Positions 55,631-64,000 of a stretch of DNA of 64,000 nucleotides are shown one piece after another. The notes beneath the pieces were generated by a model. The model ran no database searches and was not told where the DNA came from. It saw only the letters and a list, made by a program, of their open reading frames with translations. The DNA lies in NCBI RefSeq assembly GCF_001550065.1, contig NZ_LRUB01000035.1, forward strand, positions 186,001-250,000. Reading direction: 5' to 3'. The translations under genes and the position numbers were made by a program. The stretch's first letter is position 1, and every line of letters begins with the position of its first letter. Origin of the DNA: Kordiimonas lipolytica. Lineage in GTDB: Bacteria; Pseudomonadota; Alphaproteobacteria; Sphingomonadales; Kordiimonadaceae.

Positions 55631-56908
55631 TTGGCAAACGAGCTGACAGCAACAGAAGTGAAAAGGGCGCTAGACGCCTGCGGGGTGCCGGAGGGCGCCC
55701 CTCTTGCTATTGCGGCTTCTGGCGGGCCGGATAGTCTCTGCCTTGTTCTGCTGGCGTCTGAAATTGCCAATGTGGTTTGCTTGACTGTTGATCATGGCCT
55801 CAGGCCTGAAGCGTCTGCTGAAGCGGGAGCGCTGGGCGCCCTGATGGCTGACCAGGGTATCGACTTTCACAAACTGACCTGGCAGGGAGAAAAGCCCAGC
55901 TCGAACGTGCAATCGGAAGCGCGGATCGCCCGCTACCGCTTGATGAACGACTGGTGCAGGGCCAATGGTATCGAATATTTGCTGACCGCCCACCATCAGG
56001 ACGATCAGGCGGAAACCCTGCTGTTGCGGCTGGCGCGCGGTAGCGGGGTATACGGCCTTGCTGCGATGGCGCCAACGTCCCGGGTTCCGGGTTCAGGTGG
56101 GCAGGTGACGCTGGTGAGGCCGCTTCTGGACGTGCCCAAAGCCCGGCTTGTGGCGACACTTCGGGCGCGAGAGCTAAACTGGTTGGAGGACCCAAGCAAC
56201 AAGGCTGAACAGTTTGACCGCGTAAAGGTGCGGGCTTTCCTTGAAAATCCGCCGCTTGAAGGTTTGCGTGCAGACCGTCTGGCAGCAACTGCTGCGCGGC
56301 TTCGGCGTACCCGCGATGCCCTTGAATATTATGAAAACCAATGGCTGGCTGAGAACGTAGAAACCAGAGATGACGGGACCCTGGTGTTTGACCCGGCCAA
56401 TTTCGATTCGGTGCCGCAGGAGATCGCCTTGCGGGCGACAGCCAGCATGTGCCGGTGGGCAAGTGGCGAACGCTATGTACCCCGAATGGAGAAGCTGGAG
56501 CGCGCGGTTTTAGCCATGCGCGAAAGCGGGTTCTCCGGGCTAACGCTTTATGGGGTCCAGTTTATTCCTGTGCCGGAGGGACGGGTGCTGGTGACACGGG
56601 AACTACGCGCAGCACAAGGGCGGATGCCTTTGGTGAACCACACCGTTTGGGATAACCGTTTTGAGATTTCAGCCAAGGGTGATATTGCAGGGCTGGAAAT
56701 TGGCCCGCTGGGGCAAGAAGGGTGGAATAGTGCGCTGAAGGTTTGGCCGGAAATCCGGCAATCAAGCCTGCCGCATGCGGCCAAAGTCGTATTGCCGACC
56801 ATCTTTGATGGTCAGCAGATTGTGGCAATTCCGCATCTGGAAGTCGCTCAAGGTCGTGGAAATGATGTAAGCTTGTCGCTTAAATCCCACGATTGGCCGA
56901 AAAAGTAG
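55631..56908 (+). CDS. tilS: tRNA(Ile)-lysidine synthase
   Basis: TilS converts C34 of tRNAIle(CAU) to lysidine. The 425-residue N-type ATP pyrophosphatase has the P-loop AASGGPDSLCL, VDHGLRPEA, ARYRLMNDWC and HHQDDQAETLLLRLARGSG, all typical. The start is TTG after a GGGG stretch; no better start lies before the P-loop. It is 23 bases after cpoB. Confidence 0.93.
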   Translation: MANELTATEVKRALDACGVPEGAPLAIAASGGPDSLCLVLLASEIANVVCLTVDHGLRPEASAEAGALGALMADQGIDFHKLTWQGEKPSSNVQSEARIARYRLMNDWCRANGIEYLLTAHHQDDQAETLLLRLARGSGVYGLAAMAPTSRVPGSGGQVTLVRPLLDVPKARLVATLRARELNWLEDPSNKAEQFDRVKVRAFLENPPLEGLRADRLAATAARLRRTRDALEYYENQWLAENVETRDDGTLVFDPANFDSVPQEIALRATASMCRWASGERYVPRMEKLERAVLAMRESGFSGLTLYGVQFIPVPEGRVLVTRELRAAQGRMPLVNHTVWDNRFEISAKGDIAGLEIGPLGQEGWNSALKVWPEIRQSSLPHAAKVVLPTIFDGQQIVAIPHLEVAQGRGNDVSLSLKSHDWPKK

Positions 56909-57044
56909 CTTTATTGGCCATTCTCCTCTTGCATGGGGGCGGGTCACGCTTATCTCTTGGATAAGCATTTTTAAAGGAAGAATGCAGGATAAATGCATCT
57001 GACGCAGTCGCCGCAAATGGGGCGACACATGAAAGGCAGTTATA

Positions 57045-58961
57045 GTGAATGGTTTTATGAGAAACGCACTGGTCTGGGGACTGATCATCCTGTTGCTGGT
57101 GACGCTTTACAATCTGTTCCAAAGTGGTGCGCCGAAGCCACGGGAAATTCCCTACAGCCAATTTGTTCAGGAAATGGAACAAGGCAGTATCGAGCGTATT
57201 GAAAAGCAGGAACAGGATATCACGGGGACTTACAAGGGCTCTGGTGAGACCTTCACTGTAATCGCGCCATTCATGATTGGTGACAGCTTGTCCCAGCTGG
57301 CTGTCGAAAACGGCGTGACCTACCGAGAAATCAAGCGTGAAGAAAACGGCCTGATGCAGGCGATGATCGGCTGGTTGCCCTTCATTCTGTTGATCGGGGT
57401 CTGGATTTTTTTCATGCGCCAGATGCAGGGCCGGTCCGGCGGCGGCGGGGCCATGGGCTTCGGCAAGAGCCGCGCGCGCCTTCTGACTGAAAAACAGGGC
57501 CGCGTGACGTTTGAAGACGTCGCTGGCATCGAAGAAGCCAAAGAAGAGCTGGAAGAAATCGTGGACTTCCTTAAGGACCCGCAGAAATTCCAGCGTCTGG
57601 GCGGCAAAATCCCCAAGGGTGCGCTTCTTGTTGGCCCTCCGGGTACTGGTAAAACACTTCTGGCGCGCGCCATTGCGGGCGAAGCCAATGTGCCTTTCTT
57701 CACCATTTCCGGTTCCGATTTCGTGGAGATGTTTGTGGGCGTTGGCGCAAGCCGCGTACGTGATATGTTCGAACAGGCCAAGAAAAACGCGCCTTGTATC
57801 ATCTTTATCGATGAGATCGACGCAGTTGGCCGTCATCGGGGTGCAGGCCTTGGCGGCGGTAACGACGAACGTGAGCAGACGCTGAACCAGCTTCTGGTTG
57901 AGATGGACGGCTTCGAGGCCAACGAAGGTATTATCATTCTGGCGGCAACGAACCGCCCAGACGTCCTTGACCCAGCGCTTCTGCGTCCGGGCCGTTTTGA
58001 CCGTCAGGTGGTTGTGCCGAACCCGGATATCGATGGCCGCGAGAAAATCCTGGGCGTTCACATCAAGAAAGTGCCGTTGGCGCCGGATGTGGATATCAAT
58101 GTGATCGCACGTGGTACGCCGGGCTTCTCCGGTGCTGACCTGATGAACCTTGTGAACGAAGCAGCGCTTCTTGCGGCGCGGCGCGGCAAGAAGATTGTTG
58201 CGATGGCCGAATTTGAGGACGCCAAGGACAAGGTGATGATGGGGACCGAGCGTCGGTCAATGGTCATGACCGAGGACGAGAAGAAGCTGACTGCATTCCA
58301 CGAGGGCGGGCATGCTCTGGTCACACTTCACTGCAAGGCGTCTGACCCGATCCATAAGGCTACTATTATCCCGCGTGGCCGTGCGCTGGGCATGGTGATG
58401 CGCCTGCCTGAACGGGACGAATATTCCCAAAGTCGTGAAAAAATGCATGACAACCTGGCGATTGCCATGGGAGGGCGTGTGGCCGAGGAACTTGTTTTTG
58501 GCCACGATAAGGTAACGAGTGGGGCTTCAAGTGACATCCAGTATGCAACCAAACTGGCTCGCGCGATGGTTACCCAGTGGGGTATGTCCGACAAGCTTGG
58601 CCCGCTTCAGTATGCTGCGAACGAACAGGAAGTCTTCCTGGGGCACTCTGTGGCACAGCAGCAAAATGTATCCGAGGCAACCGCAAAGCTGATTGATGAA
58701 GAAATCAAACGCTTTGTTGAGGAAGCGAATAACCGGGCGAAGCAGATTCTGACGGACCACCGTGATCATCTGGATATCATTGCCAATGCACTTCTTGAAT
58801 ATGAGACGCTTTCCGGCGACGAGATCAAGAAGCTGATCAATGGCGAGAAAATCCGGACCGAGCCGAAGAAACCAAGCGGCAAGTCAGACGTGCCGCCTGC
58901 TGCACCAACGGCTGTGCCAAGCGCCGGTATCGACCATGGCGAACCACAGCCTGAAGGCTAA
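57045..58961 (+). CDS. ftsH: ATP-dependent zinc metalloprotease FtsH
   Basis: A membrane-anchored AAA+ protease of 638 residues. Two N-terminal membrane segments (about 5-25 and 103-122) flank a periplasmic domain; then Walker A GPPGTGKT, Walker [12 protein letters not shown], the arginine finger region RPGRFDRQV, and the zinc motif HEGGH (HExxH). Start GTG at 57045 (MNGFMRN...) matches the usual FtsH N-terminus and has AAAGG nine bases upstream. It degrades membrane and short-lived regulatory proteins. tilS-ftsH-folP-glmM is a common order. Confidence 0.97.
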   Translation: MNGFMRNALVWGLIILLLVTLYNLFQSGAPKPREIPYSQFVQEMEQGSIERIEKQEQDITGTYKGSGETFTVIAPFMIGDSLSQLAVENGVTYREIKREENGLMQAMIGWLPFILLIGVWIFFMRQMQGRSGGGGAMGFGKSRARLLTEKQGRVTFEDVAGIEEAKEELEEIVDFLKDPQKFQRLGGKIPKGALLVGPPGTGKTLLARAIAGEANVPFFTISGSDFVEMFVGVGASRVRDMFEQAKKNAPCIIFIDEIDAVGRHRGAGLGGGNDEREQTLNQLLVEMDGFEANEGIIILAATNRPDVLDPALLRPGRFDRQVVVPNPDIDGREKILGVHIKKVPLAPDVDINVIARGTPGFSGADLMNLVNEAALLAARRGKKIVAMAEFEDAKDKVMMGTERRSMVMTEDEKKLTAFHEGGHALVTLHCKASDPIHKATIIPRGRALGMVMRLPERDEYSQSREKMHDNLAIAMGGRVAEELVFGHDKVTSGASSDIQYATKLARAMVTQWGMSDKLGPLQYAANEQEVFLGHSVAQQQNVSEATAKLIDEEIKRFVEEANNRAKQILTDHRDHLDIIANALLEYETLSGDEIKKLINGEKIRTEPKKPSGKSDVPPAAPTAVPSAGIDHGEPQPEG

Positions 58962-58967
58962 CGGCCG

Positions 58968-60095
58968 GTGACGGTAGATGATCTGGAAAAATTGACCGAC
59001 GGGGCGAGAGCATATCTCGTGCCCGTCGGTGCCGTTTGGGGGACACTTCAAGGCTTTGCTTCCGGTATTCCGGGGCTTGCGTTTTCCGCGTTCCGTTTGA
59101 TTGTTCGCGAAGGTGCAGATGTACAGCTGGATCATTCCGTTTCGGCAGACAGTCTGACAGCAGCCCTGGCGCCGCTGCCATTGACCGTGCGCGTACAGGC
59201 GGAGGCTCAGCTTGACCGACTTGCGGCCCCACGCCCGCCGATGGCGCTGCCTGGCAGGGATGCGCCGCTTGGCTTCAGTCGCCCTTTGGTGATGGGCGTA
59301 TTGAATGTCACGCCGGACAGTTTCTCTGATGGCGGCAAATTCCTGGATACGGATGCGGCAATCAGGCGCGGACGCCAGATGCGGGCCGAAGGTGTGGACA
59401 TCATCGACATCGGCGGTGAAAGCACGCGCCCCGGTGCAACGCCCGTATGGGAGGGCGAGGAAGCAGAGCGTGTTGTGCCGGTAATCGAAGCGCTCGCCGC
59501 CGACGGCATTCCGCTTTCCGTCGACACCCGACATTCAACGGTGATGACAAAAGCGGTGGAAGCGGGCGCCCATATTATCAATGACGTATCTGCCCTTACA
59601 TATGACCGGGACAGCATGAAGGCGGCCGTCGCGACAGACGCGCCGATCATCCTGATGCACTCTCAGGGCACGCCCAAGACCATGCAGGACGCGCCGGACT
59701 ATGACGATGTACTTCTGGATGTGTACGATTACCTGGAAACCCGTATTGAGGCTTGCGTCGCCGCCGGTATTGACCGCAACCGCTTGATTGTTGACCCAGG
59801 TATCGGGTTCGGTAAGCGCGTTGTGCAAGATAATCTGGCGCTGATGAATGGTTTGGCATTCTTCCATAACCTTGGTTGCCCGGTCCTGCTTGGGGCGTCA
59901 AGAAAGCGCTTCATTGGTGCTATCACAGGCGAAGAGGAAGCGGACAAGCGTATGCCTGGTTCCCTTACTGCTGCGCTTAAAGGGGTGGAGCAAGGCATGC
60001 AGATCGTCCGTGTCCATGATGTGGCGGAAACCGTCCAGGCTGTCAGGCTAGCGCAGGCCATGCATGACGCCGCCATGATGGGGACGGGGGCTTAA
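58968..60095 (+). CDS. folP: Dihydropteroate synthase with N-terminal extension
   Basis: FolP joins p-aminobenzoate and hydroxymethyl-dihydropterin diphosphate. The core starts near residue 104: VMGVLNVTPDSFSDGG, GGESTRPGATPV, HIINDVSAL, IVDPGIGFGKR and LGASRKRFIG are all present. The family is usually 260-290 residues; here the total is 375, because about 90 N-terminal residues, beginning MTVDDLEKLTDGARAYLVPVG, form an extra segment of unknown role. The GTG start has only a weak ribosome site and follows ftsH by six bases. Confidence 0.93.
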   Translation: MTVDDLEKLTDGARAYLVPVGAVWGTLQGFASGIPGLAFSAFRLIVREGADVQLDHSVSADSLTAALAPLPLTVRVQAEAQLDRLAAPRPPMALPGRDAPLGFSRPLVMGVLNVTPDSFSDGGKFLDTDAAIRRGRQMRAEGVDIIDIGGESTRPGATPVWEGEEAERVVPVIEALAADGIPLSVDTRHSTVMTKAVEAGAHIINDVSALTYDRDSMKAAVATDAPIILMHSQGTPKTMQDAPDYDDVLLDVYDYLETRIEACVAAGIDRNRLIVDPGIGFGKRVVQDNLALMNGLAFFHNLGCPVLLGASRKRFIGAITGEEEADKRMPGSLTAALKGVEQGMQIVRVHDVAETVQAVRLAQAMHDAAMMGTGA

Positions 60096-60196
60096 GGTTG
60101 GTTGAACATGCCTTCCATGTGGACGCTTGAGGCCGAACTGGTTACAATTGCCCCCAATTTTAGATTTCCATTCATTTGACGATCAGGGACTTGGGT

Positions 60197-61540
60197 ATGA
60201 GCCGGAAATATTTTGGCACGGATGGCATGCGGGGTGAGGTCAATCAGGGCTTCATGACCCCAGATGTCGCGATGAAGGTGGGCCTGGCTGCCGGCCGGGT
60301 TTTCCGCCGTGGCGACCATGTCCACCGGGTGGTGATCGGTAAGGATACCCGCCGTTCCGGCTATATGTATGAGCCGGCTATGGTGGCGGGCTTTATTGCT
60401 GCAGGGATGGATGTGATTACCGTAGGGCCGATGCCTACACCGGCCATTGCAATGCTGGTAAAATCGTTCCGTGCTGACTTGGGGGTGATGATATCCGCAA
60501 GCCACAACCCGCATCATGACAATGGTCTCAAGTTTTTCGGCCCCGATGGCTATAAGCTTTCGGACGAAACCGAACTGGCCATTGAGGCAAAGATCGACAA
60601 CGGTTTTCATGAAGCTCTTGTTCCGTCTGAAAAGCTCGGCAAGGCGTTACACTTTGAAGATGCGCGCGGGCGATATGTGGAATCGGCGAAGGCCACCGTC
60701 CCGCATGGTGTGACCTTCGATGGCCTGAAGGTGGTTGTCGATTGTGCGCACGGCGCAGCCTACAAGGTGGCGCCTATGGTTTTGTGGGAGCTGGGCGCGG
60801 ATGTTGTATCCATCGGTGTCGCGCCGAATGGTTTCAACATTAACAAGGATTGTGGGTCCACCCACCCGGAGGCCATGTGCAAACGTGTGGTGACTGAGGG
60901 CGCTGACCTTGGTATCGCACTTGATGGTGATGCCGACCGCCTTATCCTTTGTGATGAAAACGGCACCATCGTTGACGGTGATCAGATTATGGCTCTTATC
61001 ACCCGCAATTGGCACAAGCGCGGTGTACTGAAGGGCGGGGGGCTTGTTAGCACCGTAATGTCCAACCTTGGTCTGGAGCGCCTTCTTGAGGCTGACGGCC
61101 TCAAGCTGGAACGAACCAAAGTAGGCGACCGCTATGTAGTGGAACGCATGCGAAAGAACGGCTTCAATGTGGGCGGTGAGCAGTCTGGCCACATCGTGTT
61201 GAGCGATTTCGCAACCACGGGCGATGGCTTGATCGCCGCCCTTCAAGTGATGACGGAAATCAAGCAGTCAGGTCAGAAAGCGTCTGAAGTCTGCCGCCAG
61301 TTCGAGCCGGTGCCACAATTATTGAAGAATGTACGCTTCAAGGGTGGTGATCCGCTGGCAACAGACGGGGTCAAAGCCTCGATTGCTTCGGCGGAACAGG
61401 AACTGAACGGCTCAGGTCGTCTTGTCATTCGCAAGTCGGGCACCGAACCTGTGATCCGGGTCATGGCGGAAGGCGATGATGAGGCCATGGTGAACCGGGT
61501 CGTGGACCAGATTTGTGCCGAGATTGAAGCAAGCGCATAA
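60197..61540 (+). CDS. glmM: Phosphoglucosamine mutase
   Basis: GlmM interconverts GlcN-6-P and GlcN-1-P, the entry to UDP-GlcNAc for peptidoglycan and LPS. The 447-residue protein has YFGTDGMRG, the phosphoserine loop [18 protein letters not shown], the metal loop [21 protein letters not shown] and the C-terminal [16 protein letters not shown] use the ATG at 60197; a TTG seven codons upstream is unlikely. Its TAA overlaps the ATG of a thiD alternative start. Confidence 0.96.
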   Translation: MSRKYFGTDGMRGEVNQGFMTPDVAMKVGLAAGRVFRRGDHVHRVVIGKDTRRSGYMYEPAMVAGFIAAGMDVITVGPMPTPAIAMLVKSFRADLGVMISASHNPHHDNGLKFFGPDGYKLSDETELAIEAKIDNGFHEALVPSEKLGKALHFEDARGRYVESAKATVPHGVTFDGLKVVVDCAHGAAYKVAPMVLWELGADVVSIGVAPNGFNINKDCGSTHPEAMCKRVVTEGADLGIALDGDADRLILCDENGTIVDGDQIMALITRNWHKRGVLKGGGLVSTVMSNLGLERLLEADGLKLERTKVGDRYVVERMRKNGFNVGGEQSGHIVLSDFATTGDGLIAALQVMTEIKQSGQKASEVCRQFEPVPQLLKNVRFKGGDPLATDGVKASIASAEQELNGSGRLVIRKSGTEPVIRVMAEGDDEAMVNRVVDQICAEIEASA

Positions 61541-61557
61541 TGGGAAGGCCAGAAAGC

Positions 61558-62373
61558 ATGGAACAGAAACCGAAGCAGATGGGAAGAGTGTTGATCGTCG
61601 CAGGCTCTGACAGTTCTGGCGGCGCGGGCCTGCAGGCCGACATCAAGACAGTTACCATGCTGGGCCAATATGCGGCCACGGCGGTTACAGCGGTCACAAC
61701 CCAGAACACCAAGGGCGTGACAGGTGTAGAGGCTATGGCGCCCGGGATTGTCGCATCTCAAATGCGGGCGGTTCTTTCCGACATTGGTGCTGATGTGATC
61801 AAAACCGGCATGCTGCATGATGAAGCTGTGATCGAAACCGTTTTGGCCGTTATCGACGATGTGGCTTTCGATGGAGATCTGGTGGTCGACCCTGTGATGG
61901 TGGCGACTTCCGGCAGCATGCTGTTGCAGAAAAATGCGGTTACAGCCCTTAAGACACTGATCAGCCATGCCAGCCTCGTGACGCCGAATGCCAATGAAGC
62001 CGAAGTGCTGACCGGCCGCCTGATCAATAGCGTGGATGACATGATAGCAGCCGCGAACGATATTCTGGAAACCGGCGCGGAAGCTGTGTTGATCAAAGGC
62101 GGGCATCTGGAAGGCCCGACCTCCACTGATGTTCTCGTTAGTGCCAAAGGCGAATGCCGGATCACAAGCGACCGCATTGATACCAAGAGTACGCACGGCA
62201 CAGGCTGCACGCTTGCGAGTGCCATGGCAGCCTTGCTCTCGGCGGGCCTGTCATTGGAAGCTGCGTTTGAAAAAGCTCACACTTTTGTCCATCTTGCCAT
62301 CAAGGCAGCTCCTGGGTTTGGCGCTGGCCATGGCCCGCTTGGCCACGCCCGCGTACACCTGGATATCGACTAA
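61558..62373 (+). CDS. thiD: Hydroxymethylpyrimidine/phosphomethylpyrimidine kinase
   Basis: ThiD phosphorylates HMP and HMP-P for thiamine. The ribokinase-fold protein shows IVAGSDSSGGAGLQADIKT, VVDPVMVATSGSMLL, VTPNANEAEVL and the anion hole THGTGCTLASAMAALL. I prefer the ATG at 61558 because GGGAAGG lies nine bases upstream; the ATG at 61540, in TAATG overlap with glmM, adds six residues and is equally possible. The stop overlaps the next gene's ATG. Confidence 0.93.
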   Translation: MEQKPKQMGRVLIVAGSDSSGGAGLQADIKTVTMLGQYAATAVTAVTTQNTKGVTGVEAMAPGIVASQMRAVLSDIGADVIKTGMLHDEAVIETVLAVIDDVAFDGDLVVDPVMVATSGSMLLQKNAVTALKTLISHASLVTPNANEAEVLTGRLINSVDDMIAAANDILETGAEAVLIKGGHLEGPTSTDVLVSAKGECRITSDRIDTKSTHGTGCTLASAMAALLSAGLSLEAAFEKAHTFVHLAIKAAPGFGAGHGPLGHARVHLDID

Positions 62374-63140
62374 TGGATCTGTTTTACCGGACTCGCGGTG
62401 ACGGCCCGCCGCTTGTGATGCTGCACGGCCTTTTCGGATCGGCAGACAATTTGGGCGGGCTGGCGCGTGCGATGGAAAATGACTTCCGCATGGTGATGGT
62501 GGATCACCGTAACCATGGCCGCAGCCCCCATGCCCCGACAAACAGCTATGGTGAAATGGCTGAAGACATCTTCGATGTGATGGACCGCGAGGGAATCGAC
62601 AAGGCCCATGTATTCGGCCATTCGATGGGCGGCAAAGTTGCGATGCAGATGGCGCTTCTGGCGCCAGAGCGCATTGACCGCATGGTCGTGGGGGACATCT
62701 CCCCGGTGGCATACAGCCGTCACCACGATGCTATTCTCAAGGGCATGGCGAAAGTTGCTAAAGCTGCACCGCAGGACAGGGCTGGCGCAGAGACCATTCT
62801 GGCGCCATATGTCCGGGAAGCAGATGTCCTCAGTTTTCTTCTGACAAATTGGCGAAGGGCGAGTGACGGAATTTGGCGCTGGCGCCTGAATTTTGACGCG
62901 ATCCGGGATGATTATGACTCCATAGTTGCGGGCGTCGATGGTGACCCGGTTGATACGCCGGTGTTGTTTCTGCGCGGCGGGGAATCGGATTATGTTACTG
63001 CAGAGCACAGGGATACTATTTTGCGCCTGTTTCCGAAGGCCACTGTGCGCACCGTGGAGGGCACGGGCCACTGGTTGCATGCGGAAAAGCCGGAACTGGC
63101 GGCGCGGGTGATCACGCGCTTTTTGCAGGATGAACTTTAA
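62373..63140 (+). CDS. Alpha/beta-hydrolase (YbfF-like esterase)
   Basis: A 255-residue cytoplasmic hydrolase. The oxyanion segment LHGLFGSADNLG, MVDHRNHGRSPH, the nucleophile elbow FGHSMGGKVAMQ and the final EGTGHWLHAEKPE give a complete Ser-Asp-His triad. It matches the YbfF group of short-chain acyl (thio)esterases; the physiological substrate is unknown. Translationally coupled to thiD by TAATG. Confidence 0.87.
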   Translation: MDLFYRTRGDGPPLVMLHGLFGSADNLGGLARAMENDFRMVMVDHRNHGRSPHAPTNSYGEMAEDIFDVMDREGIDKAHVFGHSMGGKVAMQMALLAPERIDRMVVGDISPVAYSRHHDAILKGMAKVAKAAPQDRAGAETILAPYVREADVLSFLLTNWRRASDGIWRWRLNFDAIRDDYDSIVAGVDGDPVDTPVLFLRGGESDYVTAEHRDTILRLFPKATVRTVEGTGHWLHAEKPELAARVITRFLQDEL

Positions 63141-63153
63141 ACAGGGACTTGGT

Positions 63154-64000
63154 GTGAAACGTCTGAAGGCAGTAAAGCTCAGTGGTATTTTGGGGGTAAC
63201 ACTCTTTGGGGGTATGGCGGGAGCGCAAGCGGCCGGGCTGATACCTGATTTTGAGAAAGAGTTCCTGCGCGAGGTGGAAACCAACAAAGTGCCGGGTGCA
63301 GCTTACGCCATTATCAAGGGCGGTCGCGTTGTCGCGGTGAAGGTATACGGCACCCGCGCCGTTGACGCCGACCTGCCGGTGACCAGCCAGACGGTTTTTC
63401 GGCTTGCGTCCGTTTCAAAGACGTTTGCCGCGGACCTGGCGGCCATTCTGGCGCGTGAAGGCACGTTGGACCTTGAAGCGCCGGTGACGAAATTCGTACC
63501 CGAGCTCAAGTTCAAGACAAACGGATTCGCGGGCAAAGTGAAGCTGAAGCATCTGCTGAGCCACAGCGCGGGCATCACGCCAAACGCATACGACAATATG
63601 CTTGAGGACGGATGGACTCTTGAGAAGATCGTGCCGCGGTTCGACCGGATTGAGCCCATGTGCCAGCCAGGTGAATGCTATGGCTACCAGAACATTCTTT
63701 TCAGCCTGATTGAGCCAGCGATCGAAAATACGACAGGAAAAAGCTATCCATCACTTGTGGAAAGTCGGCTGCTTAAGCCTCTTGGAATGAACCATGCCTC
63801 CCTGGGACTGGAAGCCTATCTTTCAACGGCCAACCGGGCGGAACCGCATATTTTTACTCGCCGCGACGGCTGGATCAGGGTGATGGTGGACCGTAATTAT
63901 TACCGTGTCATGCCCGCCGCCGGTGTCAATGCCAGCATTGAAGACCTTGCCAAATGGGTAGTGGCTCAGATGGGCTATAATGACGCCGTGTTGCCGTCTC
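63154..64000 (+). CDS. Beta-lactamase-fold serine hydrolase, 5' part
   Basis: The frame is open to the window end, so the C-terminus is missing. A short signal segment (about residues 7-27) is followed by LIPDFEKEFLREVETNKVPGAAYAI, the S-x-x-K motif FRLASVSKTFA, HLLSHSAGIT and the second motif Y-G-Y-Q-N, the marks of class C beta-lactamase/esterase-like proteins. Activity could be esterase, D-aminopeptidase or similar. The GTG at 63154 has AGGGA six bases before; an in-frame ATG at 63130 inside the preceding gene is an alternative. Confidence 0.83.
   Translation, partial: MKRLKAVKLSGILGVTLFGGMAGAQAAGLIPDFEKEFLREVETNKVPGAAYAIIKGGRVVAVKVYGTRAVDADLPVTSQTVFRLASVSKTFAADLAAILAREGTLDLEAPVTKFVPELKFKTNGFAGKVKLKHLLSHSAGITPNAYDNMLEDGWTLEKIVPRFDRIEPMCQPGECYGYQNILFSLIEPAIENTTGKSYPSLVESRLLKPLGMNHASLGLEAYLSTANRAEPHIFTRRDGWIRVMVDRNYYRVMPAAGVNASIEDLAKWVVAQMGYNDAVLPS

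Overview
The window is about 64 kb of moderately GC-rich, densely packed bacterial chromosome. It looks alphaproteobacterial: FtsZ has a long acidic C-terminal linker and a terminal peptide, the runs pal-cpoB-tilS-ftsH-folP-glmM and uvrC-pgsA-moaD-moaE are in the order familiar from that class, and glyQ-glyS-ppdK sits next to a short S49 peptidase. A Kordiimonas-like marine alphaproteobacterium would fit, but the genus is a guess. I saw no rRNA, tRNA, insertion sequence, prophage or CRISPR array.

Layout. (1) 1-334 is the 3' end of a helix-hairpin-helix protein, closed by a terminator. (2) 739-18066 is one complete division and cell-wall (dcw) cluster on the + strand: mraZ-rsmH-ftsL-ftsI-murE-murF-mraY-murD-ftsW-murG-murC-murB-ftsQ-ftsA-ftsZ. 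Many genes overlap by 1-4 bases; ddl is missing from its usual place between murB and ftsQ. MraZ boxes precede the cluster and a strong terminator ends it. (3) 18127-26138 runs on the - strand: a DUF6265-like gene broken by a 14-bp tandem duplication, moaE, moaD, pgsA, uvrC, folB, a pteridine-reductase-like SDR, a Ca2+/Na+ antiporter, a GhrA-like reductase and an unknown secreted protein. (4) 26392-33909 holds rpmF, an HscC-type Hsp70 with a J-domain/RDD membrane partner, an M48 lipoprotein protease, a small DUF6869-like protein, nadC-nadA and an MBL hydrolase.

(5) 33910-37702 is the most accessory-looking part: a hairpin-rich leader, then an APC permease, an amidinotransferase/dimethylarginine-hydrolase-like enzyme and a Rieske oxygenase in tight tandem. 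This is a plausible uptake and breakdown route for an N-methylated guanidino or betaine-type compound. (6) 37699-53792 holds a secreted MBL hydrolase, a polyprenyl diphosphate synthase, a methyltransferase-S49 peptidase-chorismate mutase-map operon, glyQS, ppdK, membrane and dioxygenase genes, a 40-residue membrane protein, a periplasmic-binding-like protein, ygfZ, pyrC and a LysE-family exporter. (7) 54006-64000 holds pal, cpoB, tilS, ftsH, folP, glmM, thiD, an alpha/beta hydrolase and the start of a beta-lactamase-fold serine hydrolase.

The dcw genes build lipid II and assemble the septum, glmM supplies an early UDP-GlcNAc precursor, and pal/cpoB link the outer membrane to constriction. folB, the SDR and folP belong to the folate branch; moaD/moaE to molybdopterin; nadA/nadC to NAD. 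Positions and motifs were read by eye. Families were assigned from remembered signatures, not from a database search.
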